In this document: positions 55,480 through 63,565 of the stretch, in pieces
How positions within the stretch are numbered: position 1 is the stretch's first letter
Layout of the letters: each line of letters starts with the position of its first letter
From: Pseudarthrobacter sp. NamE2
GTDB taxonomy: Bacteria > Actinomycetota > Actinomycetes > Actinomycetales > Micrococcaceae
Assembly (NCBI RefSeq): GCF_005796205.1
Contig: NZ_VAHN01000001.1
Span: 496,001-560,000, forward strand
Direction: 5' to 3'
Length of the DNA: 64,000 bases
Notes under the pieces: generated by a model
Told to the model about the DNA's origin: nothing
Databases searched by the model: none
The model's input: only the letters and a program-made list of their open reading frames with translations
Made by a program: the position numbers and the translations under genes

Positions 55480-57639
55480 ATGAGCGCCGCAGACTTCGCC
55501 GACTTCGCCAGCCTGTTCCCGAACGAGACGGTTACCCACTCCTACGTTCGGGACATCGGGTTGCCCGCCGTCGGCGGGAAAGCGAGTCCCGGAACCCTTG
55601 CCCTGATCACTTTGGACAACGGCCAGGACCACCCCACCACGCTGGGGCCCAACACCCTGGTGGAGCTCGGCACGGTGCTGGAAGGCCTCCGGGACAGGGC
55701 AGCGCGCGGCGGGATTGTGGGCGTGGGTATCACAGGCAAACCGCCTTACCTGGTTGCCGGCGCAGACCTGTCGGTGGTGAAGTCGCTGGAGAAACGCGAT
55801 CATGGCCTTTGGATGGCACAGCTTGGGCACGACGTCTACCACACGCTGGCGAGCCTGGGTGTTCCCAGCTTCGCCTTCATCAACGGGGCAGCCCTGGGCG
55901 GCGGTCTGGAGGTGGCCCTGCAGTCCACCTACCGCACCGTCTCCACGGAGGCAGGTGCGCTGGCACTGCCGGAAGCGTATCTCGGCCTGGTGCCGGGCTG
56001 GGGCGGGGTCTACCTGCTGCCCCGCCTGATTGGCCCGGAGAACGCGGTCAAGGTGATGATTGAAAACCCGCTCAGCAACAACCGCGCGCTCACAGGGTCC
56101 GAGGCGTTCAAGCTCGGCCTGGCGGATGCCATGTTCGGGCCGGCTGACTTCCTGGCGGAGTCACTGCAATGGGCGGCCGGGGTGCTCTCGGGCGAGGTGG
56201 TTCCGGAACGTCCGAACGCCGTCGATCCTGCTGCACCGGACGTTGCCGAGCGGTGGGCCGCCGCGGTGGCGGCAGGCCGGCAGTTCGTGGAGGCCAAGAC
56301 GTCCAACGCGGCCCCCGCTCCAGGCTTGCTGCTGGACCTGATGGAAACCAACCGCACCATGAGCCAGGCGGAATCCGCGGCGCGTGAGTGTGAAACCCTG
56401 GCCGGGCTCATGCAGAGCGATGAGTTCCGGGCCACGGTGTATGCCTTCCTTGACCTCGTGCAAAAGCGGTCCAAGCGTCCGGCCGGTGCCCCTGACCGGA
56501 AGCTGGCCCGGCCGGTCGGCAAGGTGGGCGTGGTGGGTGCCGGACTGATGGCAAGCCAGCTGGCGCTGCTCTTCGCCCGCCAGCTCGAGGTGCCTGTGGT
56601 GATGACGGACATCGACCAGGCCAGGGTGGACAAGGGCGTGAGCTACGTCCATGCCGAGGTGGACAAGCTCGCGGCGAAACAGCGAATAACCCCCATGGCC
56701 GCCGAGGGTATCAAAGCCCTGGTGTCCGGCTCGGTATCCAAGGAGGTCTTCGCCGACGCCGATTTTGTCATCGAGGCCGTCTTTGAGGAACTGGCCGTCA
56801 AGAAGCAGGTGTTCGCCGAGCTTGAGGGCATTGTGCGGGCGGACTGCATACTGGCCACCAACACCTCGTCGCTGTCGGTGACTGCCATGGCCGAGGACCT
56901 GCGGCACCCGGAACGGCTGGTAGGTTTCCACTTCTTCAACCCGGTGGCCGTCATGCCGCTGCTGGAAATCGTCCGGGCCCCGCATACCGGGGACGCGGTC
57001 CTGGCCACGGCATTCGAACTCGCCAGGAACCTTCGAAAGACCGGGGTGCTGGTCAAGGATGCGGCCGCGTTCGTGGTCAACCGGGTCCTGCTGCGGCTTC
57101 TGGGTGAGGTTACCGCCGCCTTCGACGAGGGCACTCCGGCTGACGTTGCGGACAACGCCCTGCGCCCGATGGGGCTGCCCATGACTCCCTTCACGCTGCT
57201 GGCGATGGTGGGACTGCCGGTGGCGCAGCATGTACAGGAATCCCTCCACGCTGCTTTCGGCAGCCGTTTCCAGGTCTCCGCCAATCTGCAGAAGCTCATC
57301 GACAACGGCGTAAAAGGCCTCTGGGAGACCGCGCCGGACGGCACCCGCACAATCCCCCGGGCCACGCTGTCCCTGATGTCCTTCGGGGGCGCCCCGTCGA
57401 CCGGGGACGAGGTGTTGCGGCGCGTCCAGGACGCCCTCGCCGAAGAGATCGGCCTGATGCTGGAGGAAGGCGTGGTGGCAGGCCCGGAGGACATCGACCT
57501 CTGCATGATCCTTGGCGCGGGCTGGCCCCTGTTCCTCGGCGGCATCACCCCTTACCTGGACCGGGTGGGGGCCGCGGAGCGGGTCAACGGCAAGCGCTTC
57601 CTGCCTCCGGGAGTGGCTTCCCGTCCCGCGGCGGGATAG
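55480..57639 (+). CDS. fadB: Fatty acid oxidation multifunctional enzyme (enoyl-CoA hydratase / 3-hydroxyacyl-CoA dehydrogenase)
   Basis: 719 aa; ATG after AAAGGAG. The N-terminal crotonase domain has SFAFINGAALGGGLEVALQ and ALPEAYLGLVPGWGG with the catalytic-type Glu; the C-terminal half starts with the NAD loop VGVVGAGLMASQLALLF and contains the HxxxP-type FHFFNPVAVMPLLEIV motif and a C-terminal HAD domain with second half GVVAGPEDIDLCMILG. It catalyses hydration and NAD-dependent oxidation in beta-oxidation. No thiolase (fadA) gene lies beside it in the window. It converges with ecfA, 3 nt apart. Confidence 0.94.
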   Translation: MSAADFADFASLFPNETVTHSYVRDIGLPAVGGKASPGTLALITLDNGQDHPTTLGPNTLVELGTVLEGLRDRAARGGIVGVGITGKPPYLVAGADLSVVKSLEKRDHGLWMAQLGHDVYHTLASLGVPSFAFINGAALGGGLEVALQSTYRTVSTEAGALALPEAYLGLVPGWGGVYLLPRLIGPENAVKVMIENPLSNNRALTGSEAFKLGLADAMFGPADFLAESLQWAAGVLSGEVVPERPNAVDPAAPDVAERWAAAVAAGRQFVEAKTSNAAPAPGLLLDLMETNRTMSQAESAARECETLAGLMQSDEFRATVYAFLDLVQKRSKRPAGAPDRKLARPVGKVGVVGAGLMASQLALLFARQLEVPVVMTDIDQARVDKGVSYVHAEVDKLAAKQRITPMAAEGIKALVSGSVSKEVFADADFVIEAVFEELAVKKQVFAELEGIVRADCILATNTSSLSVTAMAEDLRHPERLVGFHFFNPVAVMPLLEIVRAPHTGDAVLATAFELARNLRKTGVLVKDAAAFVVNRVLLRLLGEVTAAFDEGTPADVADNALRPMGLPMTPFTLLAMVGLPVAQHVQESLHAAFGSRFQVSANLQKLIDNGVKGLWETAPDGTRTIPRATLSLMSFGGAPSTGDEVLRRVQDALAEEIGLMLEEGVVAGPEDIDLCMILGAGWPLFLGGITPYLDRVGAAERVNGKRFLPPGVASRPAAG

Positions 57640-57642
57640 CGG

Positions 57643-59187
57643 TCACCGTTCCGTCAGCCGCCCGCCCTCGAGGGCAAGGATCCGGTGCGCTGCCGTCCGT
57701 GCGTAAACCAGGTCATGGGTGACGAGCACGACGGCGGCGCCCTCCTCCGCCGCGGACCGGACGGCCGAGTCCAGTAGTTGAAGGCCAGCGCCGTCCAGTG
57801 CCACGGTGGGTTCGTCCAGTGCCAGCACCGACGGCCGGCGCGCCAGGACCGTCGCCAGGGCAAGCAGCCGTTGGCGGGACGCGGACAGCTCTGCCGGATG
57901 CTCCCCGGCTGCCGCCGCCAGATTGACGGCAGCCAGTGCCGCCTGGGCCCGCTCCCCCACCTCGTCCCGGGGGAAAATCCGGTCAAGGCCGAAGGCCACC
58001 TCGCGCTGGACTGTCCGCTCGAACAGCTGGTCCCGGGGATGCTGGAACAGCACGCCTACGGAGGCAGCCGTGACGCCGACAGGCACTCCTGATATGTCGG
58101 CACCGCCCACGAGGACCGATCCGCTGCCGGGCCGCAACAGCCCGTTGAGGTGTCGCAGGAGCGTGGACTTGCCGGCTCCGTTGGGTCCGGTGAGGGCCAC
58201 GATCTGCCCCGGATGGACGGCGAGGTTGACGTTTTGCAGGACGTCGGGCCGGCCATCCCGGGATGCGGGGCTTTGCTGCCGCCGGCGGAAAGGCCCGCTT
58301 CCCGGTCGGCTTGCTTCCGGCTGGTAGCCAAAGGACACGTCGCGGAGTTCCAGGGCGGGTACGGCACCAACCCGCACACGGGATACTCCGGCACCGGGCG
58401 CCGCCTGACTGGCCCCGCGGCATAGCGCATCCGGCACCTTCCCAGCGGCCTTCAGCTCTGCCGGGGTTCCACTGGCGCGGACCGTGCCGTCCGCCAGGAC
58501 AATCCAGGTGTCGGCATCCAGTAACGGCTGCTCCGCCGCCTGGCTGAGGATTACGACGGCGGTGCCCTCCTGCACGAGGTTCCGCACCAGGGCTGCCAGC
58601 TCCGCGGCACCGGCAGCGTCCAGCGAGGCGAACGGTTCGTCCATGACCAGGACGTGCGGCCGGGTGATAATGGCGCAGCCGATGGCCAGCCGGCGAAGCT
58701 GCCCGCCGGACAGCCGTGAGGGGTCACGTTCCAGCAATTCCCTTAGGCCGAGCAGTCCGCTCATGTGCTCCACCGCTGCCTGCATGGCGGCCCGATCCGC
58801 TCCCGCGTTCTCCAGGCCGAAAACCAGTTCTTCCGCCACGGTTGCCTTGACCGTGGAAAGGACGGCAGCGGGGTCCTGCGGGACGAAGCCCACGTGCCGG
58901 CCCCACTGCGCCGGATCGATCCTGGGATCGGCGCCGCTTCCGCTGAATTCGAGGCGGGTACCGGCCAGCTCCAGGTACCCTGCCAGGCTGCCGCTGACGC
59001 CAGGGGGGAGCCAGCCCGCGAGCAACCTTCCGAGGGTGCTTTTGCCGCTTCCGGAGGTGCCGAGGATGGCTGTGAGCGTCCCCGGGGCGAACGCCACATC
59101 CACCCCGCCCAGGACCGGCGCGCCGCCATCATGGAAGGCGAAGTGCCGGATGCCGGCCGCAAGGGCTGGGCGGTTCTGTTCGGCCAC
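57643..59187 (-). CDS. ECF transporter double ATPase (two fused EcfA domains)
   Basis: 514 aa; GTG start, 3 nt after ecfT. Domain 1: Walker A GTSGSGKST (43-51), signature LSGGQ (159-163), Walker B LVMDEP (180-185), but the switch histidine is replaced (ILSQAAE, Q216). Domain 2: Walker A GPNGAGKST (334-342), Q-loop FQHPRDQLF, signature altered to LSASR (434-438), Walker B LALDEP, switch H491. A variable insert (~291-315) precedes the second core. Energises ECF uptake with EcfT and S. Confidence 0.92.
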   Translation of the reverse strand: MAEQNRPALAAGIRHFAFHDGGAPVLGGVDVAFAPGTLTAILGTSGSGKSTLGRLLAGWLPPGVSGSLAGYLELAGTRLEFSGSGADPRIDPAQWGRHVGFVPQDPAAVLSTVKATVAEELVFGLENAGADRAAMQAAVEHMSGLLGLRELLERDPSRLSGGQLRRLAIGCAIITRPHVLVMDEPFASLDAAGAAELAALVRNLVQEGTAVVILSQAAEQPLLDADTWIVLADGTVRASGTPAELKAAGKVPDALCRGASQAAPGAGVSRVRVGAVPALELRDVSFGYQPEASRPGSGPFRRRQQSPASRDGRPDVLQNVNLAVHPGQIVALTGPNGAGKSTLLRHLNGLLRPGSGSVLVGGADISGVPVGVTAASVGVLFQHPRDQLFERTVQREVAFGLDRIFPRDEVGERAQAALAAVNLAAAAGEHPAELSASRQRLLALATVLARRPSVLALDEPTVALDGAGLQLLDSAVRSAAEEGAAVVLVTHDLVYARTAAHRILALEGGRLTER

Positions 59188-59190
59188 GTC

Positions 59191-59934
59191 CTAGCCTCCC
59201 GTCCCGGCGGGCCACAGCCTGGCAGCAACGGCAGCCGCAGCTGCCAGCACCAGGACGGCCCTCAGGAGCCGCTGTCCGGCAGGGTCGGGGACGACGCGGT
59301 AGTTCGTGCGCGGGCCGGTACTGCTGAAACCGCGGGCCTCCAGCGCCGCAGCCCGCGTGCCGGCGTCGTCGACGAGCGACAGGACCAGCGGGACGGCCTG
59401 CAGCCGGAAGGCGGCCACTTTGTGCAGGAGGCCGCGCCGGACCACCAGCCCCCGGGATTCCTGCGCCTGGCGGATCCGCACGGCACGGTCCGCGATCGCC
59501 GGCAGCAGAGTCAGCGTGGACGCGGCCACAAACCCGAGGCGGCCCCGCACCCCACGGCTGGACAACACAGCCACCAGGTCCGGGATGCTGACAGTGAAGG
59601 ACCATGCGAGCAGGACCAGGACCACCGCCGAGAGCAGGGATGCCCGCTCTGCGGCAAAAGCCAGGCCCTCGGATGTGATCCGCGCGGGACCCCACGCTGC
59701 GAGGACCGTGCTGCCTTCGGGAAACGCCAGGCCATGGACCATCAGCAGGGACATCGCCAAAGGCACCAGCACGGCAGCAGCCGCGGGCAGCAGCCGGCGC
59801 AGCGTGCCCGTCACGCCCGACACTCCAAGGGCAGCCGCGACCACGGCGAGGGACAGCGGCAGGCTCGCTGCCGCCGTCGTGATCACTGCTGTGCTGCCAG
59901 CAACCGCAAGCCCGGTCAGCGGATGAACGCGCAT
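59191..59934 (-). CDS. ECF transporter transmembrane subunit EcfT
   Basis: 247 aa, five or six hydrophobic segments. The coupling motifs are degenerate but present near the middle and C-terminus (IRQAQESRGLVVRR and ALEARGFSSTGPRT, matching the two Ala-Arg-Gly motifs that contact the ATPases). Located between the S gene (12 nt) and the ATPase gene (3 nt). Confidence 0.9.
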   Translation of the reverse strand: MRVHPLTGLAVAGSTAVITTAAASLPLSLAVVAAALGVSGVTGTLRRLLPAAAAVLVPLAMSLLMVHGLAFPEGSTVLAAWGPARITSEGLAFAAERASLLSAVVLVLLAWSFTVSIPDLVAVLSSRGVRGRLGFVAASTLTLLPAIADRAVRIRQAQESRGLVVRRGLLHKVAAFRLQAVPLVLSLVDDAGTRAAALEARGFSSTGPRTNYRVVPDPAGQRLLRAVLVLAAAAAVAARLWPAGTGG

Positions 59935-59946
59935 ACAGTCTGGTGC

Positions 59947-60807
59947 TTAGGGAACCTGCGGTGCGTTCGGTGCAGCTGTTTCCTGTACTGATGCCTCCGG
60001 TTCGGCCGCCCGTCCGGCCAGCACGCGGTGCCTGCGGACGAACGGGAACTGCAGGCGGGTGCGGCGCGGGAGCGCGTACACCAGGACGGCCACTGCGGTG
60101 AACACGATGGCCTTGTCCATGGGGTCGGAGATGAGCGCCTGCTTGGTGATGGCGGCCAGGAGGGAGTCCCCCATGGAGCGGAAGGCGCTGACGATGGCAC
60201 CGGTGGCCACGCCGGACGTGCCGCCAAACACGAAAGCCGCCACCGGGGCGGAAACCACGCCGCCGATGATGCCGGTGACGAATCCGGCCACCGGAGCAAG
60301 GTAGAAGCGGCGGAACAGCCCGTAGCGGGCGGCCAGGCCGGCGAGGCAGCCGATCAGGGCGGCGCCGGCTGCGAACGGGAGGACTGTGGGGTTGAAAAAG
60401 GACCACACAATGCTGCTGAGCGCACCGGTAGCGGCGCCGGCCGCCGGACCCGCCAGGACAGCGATCAGGACCGTGCCGATCGCATCAAGGTAGAACGGCA
60501 CCAGGGTGCTGCCGACGAACTGGCCAAGCACGATGTTCAGGACCAGCGCCACCGGGATCAGCACCACAGTGGACGCCGGGAGGGTGGGCAGCACCGCGAC
60601 GATGAGCAGCACGGCTCCCAACAGGAAGCCGGACAGGGCGATCAGGGCAGGCACGCTGCCCGGTCCGCCGGTGATGTCCGCGGGCTGGTTGAGCACAAGG
60701 TAGACGTAGGTTCCGGCGATGGCCAGGGCGCCGAGGATTTCCAGCAGCCGCCGCCTGCGGGCAGCGGCGGGGGCCGGGGACGGCAGCGTCAGGGAGGACG
60801 ATGACAT
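59947..60807 (-). CDS. ECF transporter S component (unknown substrate)
   Basis: 286 aa, six predicted helices with a soluble C-tail. ATG follows AAAAGGA. The domain shows LVLNIVLGQFVGSTLVPFYLDAIGTVLIAVLAGPAAGAATGALSSIVW, typical of S components. Not an obvious match to the biotin, thiamine or riboflavin type, as I see no ligand signature. Downstream of a nucleoside hydrolase gene on the same strand, 160 nt apart, so a nucleoside- or base-related ligand is suggested. A structured leader precedes it. Confidence 0.82.
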   Translation of the reverse strand: MSSSSLTLPSPAPAAARRRRLLEILGALAIAGTYVYLVLNQPADITGGPGSVPALIALSGFLLGAVLLIVAVLPTLPASTVVLIPVALVLNIVLGQFVGSTLVPFYLDAIGTVLIAVLAGPAAGAATGALSSIVWSFFNPTVLPFAAGAALIGCLAGLAARYGLFRRFYLAPVAGFVTGIIGGVVSAPVAAFVFGGTSGVATGAIVSAFRSMGDSLLAAITKQALISDPMDKAIVFTAVAVLVYALPRRTRLQFPFVRRHRVLAGRAAEPEASVQETAAPNAPQVP

Positions 60808-60929
60808 GGAGGTTCCTTTTGGGGTGCGGCACGGAGGGCCCGGTGCGCCGGGCCGTGCGGGACGCCGCCTATGTCACCTCGGCAGCAGCCGCACCGGAAA
60901 TACCTGCCGGTGGGCCACGGACCATTCTA
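60808..60929 (-). ncRNA. Candidate structured leader (riboswitch-like) before the S component
   Basis: A -10-like TAGAAT (60929-60924) would start a ~110-nt leader. Its segment GGTGCGGC (60895-60888) is exactly complementary to GCCGCACC (60830-60823), which lies 2 nt before the AAAAGGA ribosome binding site. The enclosed 57 nt contain a GGCCCGG-CGCA-CCGGGCC hairpin and a second potential arm; the first strand can instead pair with CCGCAC at 60860-60855. Alternative pairings at a ribosome binding site are the architecture of a translational switch. No known riboswitch class is recognised. GC-rich background makes chance pairing possible. Confidence 0.4.
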
Positions 60930-60967
60930 CTGCGTGCATTGCCTGCCCGTACCGTGCCCGGCTTTGG

Positions 60968-61993
60968 TCAACCCAGCCGGGCCGCGAGGCTTCCGACGGC
61001 GGACACCAGCTCCGCGAACGCCTGTTCCGGGTTGTTGTTGGTGACGATCCTGGCGTTTGGCGGGACGCCCCAGAGCCCGCGGAAATCCGCAACGGTGGTA
61101 CCCAGCAGCAGCGCGGATTCCGTTTCTACATCCACCGTGGCCGGCCGGGCGGTGTACTCCAGGGTTCCCGCCGCCACCCCCGCTGCGAAGAAGTCGTGGA
61201 CATGCGCCAGGTATCCCTGGTCGTAGCGCCGGTGGAACTCGAAGTAGAAGCGCAGGGCATCGGACAGGTGCCGGACCACGGTGTTGTCCGAGGTGCTGCG
61301 CCGGCCCTCAGGCTGGTCCGGGAGCACCAGTTCGGCAACCTCCGCACCCGCTGCTTCGGCCAGCTGCCGGAGATGGTCCGGGTGCATCTCGATCCGTTCG
61401 GTGGTGTCCAGCGAGCAGACAAGCGGGAGTTTTTCCGCCGCCCGGCCGCGGTAGGCCGCATACACTTCCTTGGCGGCGTGCGGATCCACGTGGGTGTTCC
61501 ACTCCGCGGTAGGGGTGGTGTTCCCCTGGTAGTAGAAGCTGCCGCCCATGATGACCACCCGGGCCAGCAGTTCGGGCAGGTCAGGTTCCTTGCGGAGCGC
61601 AAGGGCGAAGTTGGTCAGTGGCGCGGTCAGGAGGGCGGTCAGCTCGCCGGGCCGGGTCCTCGCATGCTCAATCCACAGGTCCACGGCATCCCGTTCCGAC
61701 ACCTTTCCTGCCGGTTCAGGGAGGACGGCGTGGCCGAGTCCCTGCGGCCCGTGGGTTTCCGGAGTGGTCAGCAGCGGCACGGACAGCGGCCTTCGTGCGC
61801 CTATGGCCACCTCGACGCCGGGACGCCCGCAGAGTTCCAGCAGGGCCAGCGTGTTGCGGGCTACCTGTTCGGCGTCTACGTTTCCGGGCGTTGCCGTCAC
61901 CGAGACGAACTCGGTGTCCGGCAGGGCGGCCAGGTAGGCCAGGGCCAGGGCGTCGTCGATGCCGGTATCGACGTCAAGCAGGAAGGCGGTCAC
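60968..61993 (-). CDS. Inosine-uridine preferring nucleoside hydrolase family protein
   Basis: 341 aa; GTG start. The Ca2+-binding motif LLDVDTGIDDALAL at the N-terminus is diagnostic (DxDxxxDD). Also LLTAPLTNFALALR, VVIMGGSF, EWNTHVDPHAA. It splits the N-glycosidic bond of nucleosides, giving base and ribose. It follows the aldo/keto reductase gene after 23 nt and precedes the ECF genes, so it may cleave the imported nucleoside or release the base to be recovered. Confidence 0.92.
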   Translation of the reverse strand: MTAFLLDVDTGIDDALALAYLAALPDTEFVSVTATPGNVDAEQVARNTLALLELCGRPGVEVAIGARRPLSVPLLTTPETHGPQGLGHAVLPEPAGKVSERDAVDLWIEHARTRPGELTALLTAPLTNFALALRKEPDLPELLARVVIMGGSFYYQGNTTPTAEWNTHVDPHAAKEVYAAYRGRAAEKLPLVCSLDTTERIEMHPDHLRQLAEAAGAEVAELVLPDQPEGRRSTSDNTVVRHLSDALRFYFEFHRRYDQGYLAHVHDFFAAGVAAGTLEYTARPATVDVETESALLLGTTVADFRGLWGVPPNARIVTNNNPEQAFAELVSAVGSLAARLG

Positions 61994-62016
61994 GGCTTTT
62001 TTCGGTTTTCTGGTGC

Positions 62017-62994
62017 TTAGAAGAGCGCGATTCTGGGTGCGGCAGGGAAGATTTCGTCCAGTTCGGCGAGGTCTTCCGCCGTGGGCCGCCAGTCGGCGGC
62101 GGCGGCGTTTTGGCGGACCTGTTCGGGCCTGGTGGCACCGGCGATGACGCTGGCCACGGACGGCTGGGCGGCGAGCCAGGAGAACGCCACCTCGATCTCC
62201 GTGAGTCCGCGTTCTTTCGCGAACTGGCTGAACCTGCCCAGCTGCTCCCAGTCGGCGTCGTGCACCATGTGCTTCCGGGTATGGCTGAGCCGGGATCCTT
62301 CCGGCGCGTGGCCCGGCGAGTACTTGCCCGTCAGGAGGCCGTTGGCCAGCGGGAAGTAGGGGAGGACACCCAGCCCGAACTCTTCGGCCGCGGGCGTGAC
62401 TTCCAGTTCGGCCCGCCTGTCCAGCAGGTTGTAGTGGTTCTGGGTGGAAATGAAGCGGGCGCTGCCCAGTTCACGGGCCACGTATTCGGCCTGCGCAATC
62501 TGCCAGCCTGAGCGGTTGGAGTGCCCGATGTAGCGGACCTTGCCGCTGGCCACCAGCGCATCGAGGGCTGACAATGTCTCGTCGATGGGGGTCAGCGGGT
62601 CAGGGGTGTGGAACTGGTACAGGTCGATCCAGTCCGTGCCGAGCCGCCGCAGGGACGCTTCCACGGCCTGGATGATGTAGCGCCGTGAGCCGCGGGCGCC
62701 GAAGTCCGGTCCGCTGGCCCCCTTCATGTCCATCCCGAATTTCGTGGCCAGCACGGCGTCGGCGCGGCGGTTGCCCAAGGCCTTGCCGAGCATGGTCTCG
62801 CTGAGCCCGGGTTCGCGGCCGTAGGTGTCGGCGACGTCGAACAGCGTGATTCCTGCGTCGAGGGCGGCGGAGACGACGGCGTTGGTGGCTTCCTGGGACT
62901 CCGTGGCGGTGTGGGCGCGGCCCAGGTTGTTGCAGCCCAGGCCCACGGTGGAGACGGTCAGGCCGGATTTACCGACGCGGCGGTAGCTGGTCAT
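62017..62994 (-). CDS. Aldo/keto reductase
   Basis: 325 aa from the ATG at 62994 (AGGAG upstream). Catalytic tetrad: D and Y in FDVADTYGREPG, K in VLATKFG, H in IDLYQFHTPD. Barrel ending with the NADPH-binding IAGATRPEQVRQN. Family members reduce aldehydes and ketones with NADPH. Substrate unknown. Confidence 0.93.
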   Translation of the reverse strand: MTSYRRVGKSGLTVSTVGLGCNNLGRAHTATESQEATNAVVSAALDAGITLFDVADTYGREPGLSETMLGKALGNRRADAVLATKFGMDMKGASGPDFGARGSRRYIIQAVEASLRRLGTDWIDLYQFHTPDPLTPIDETLSALDALVASGKVRYIGHSNRSGWQIAQAEYVARELGSARFISTQNHYNLLDRRAELEVTPAAEEFGLGVLPYFPLANGLLTGKYSPGHAPEGSRLSHTRKHMVHDADWEQLGRFSQFAKERGLTEIEVAFSWLAAQPSVASVIAGATRPEQVRQNAAAADWRPTAEDLAELDEIFPAAPRIALF

Positions 62995-63004
62995 TAAGGT
63001 GCTC

Positions 63005-63565
63005 CTAGAGGCTGAAGCCGCTGGCGGGCTTGGCGGAGTGCTTGAGCTTGAAGGCGTCCGGCTGGGTGAACGGGGCCGCCGCGATGCTGAGCTTGGTGAA
63101 GTCCAGGTCCTCGCCGCGGGCGCAGACCTTGATGGCGTTGACCGCCTTGTTGACGTCCGGGCACAGGCAGAAGATGTTGAGCTTGAAGTCGGTGAATTCG
63201 GAGCGGTCCACGGTGCCGAGCCCACGCCAGGCCAGGTGGCTGATGAGTGCGTCGGTCGCCTTTTCCTGCAGGCGACGGTCCCGGTCCGTACCCTCCCTGG
63301 TTTTCAAAGCGAACTGCGCCACCACCCAGAACTGTTCCTCGTCCGGAATTTCTGCGTAGCCGTCTTCGGCGCACTGCGCGGCGAAGGCGTCCAGCAGGTT
63401 CTCCGCAGCCGCGGGGTCGGCCACGTCCGTCTCTTCGGTCTTGCTTTGGTGTCCCACAATGCCGAAGTTCATTATGAACTGGCTGTACTCGTCGTCGAAC
63501 CAGGCCTCCCGGAAGAGGAGCGTGCCCTCGTCGTCGCGCTTGTAGACCCTGACAATTCCGCTCAT
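63005..63565 (-). CDS. Hypothetical protein
   Basis: 186 aa. Not recognised. Acidic, soluble, N-terminal beta-rich (IVRVYKRDDEGTLLFREAWFDDEYSQFIMNFGIVGHQSKTEE), four cysteines, no motif I can assign. The ATG overlaps the stop of the DUF402 gene (ATGA) and the gene ends 10 nt before the aldo/keto reductase ATG, so it belongs to that operon. Confidence 0.72.
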   Translation of the reverse strand: MSGIVRVYKRDDEGTLLFREAWFDDEYSQFIMNFGIVGHQSKTEETDVADPAAAENLLDAFAAQCAEDGYAEIPDEEQFWVVAQFALKTREGTDRDRRLQEKATDALISHLAWRGLGTVDRSEFTDFKLNIFCLCPDVNKAVNAIKVCARGEDLDFTKLSIAAAPFTQPDAFKLKHSAKPASGFSL

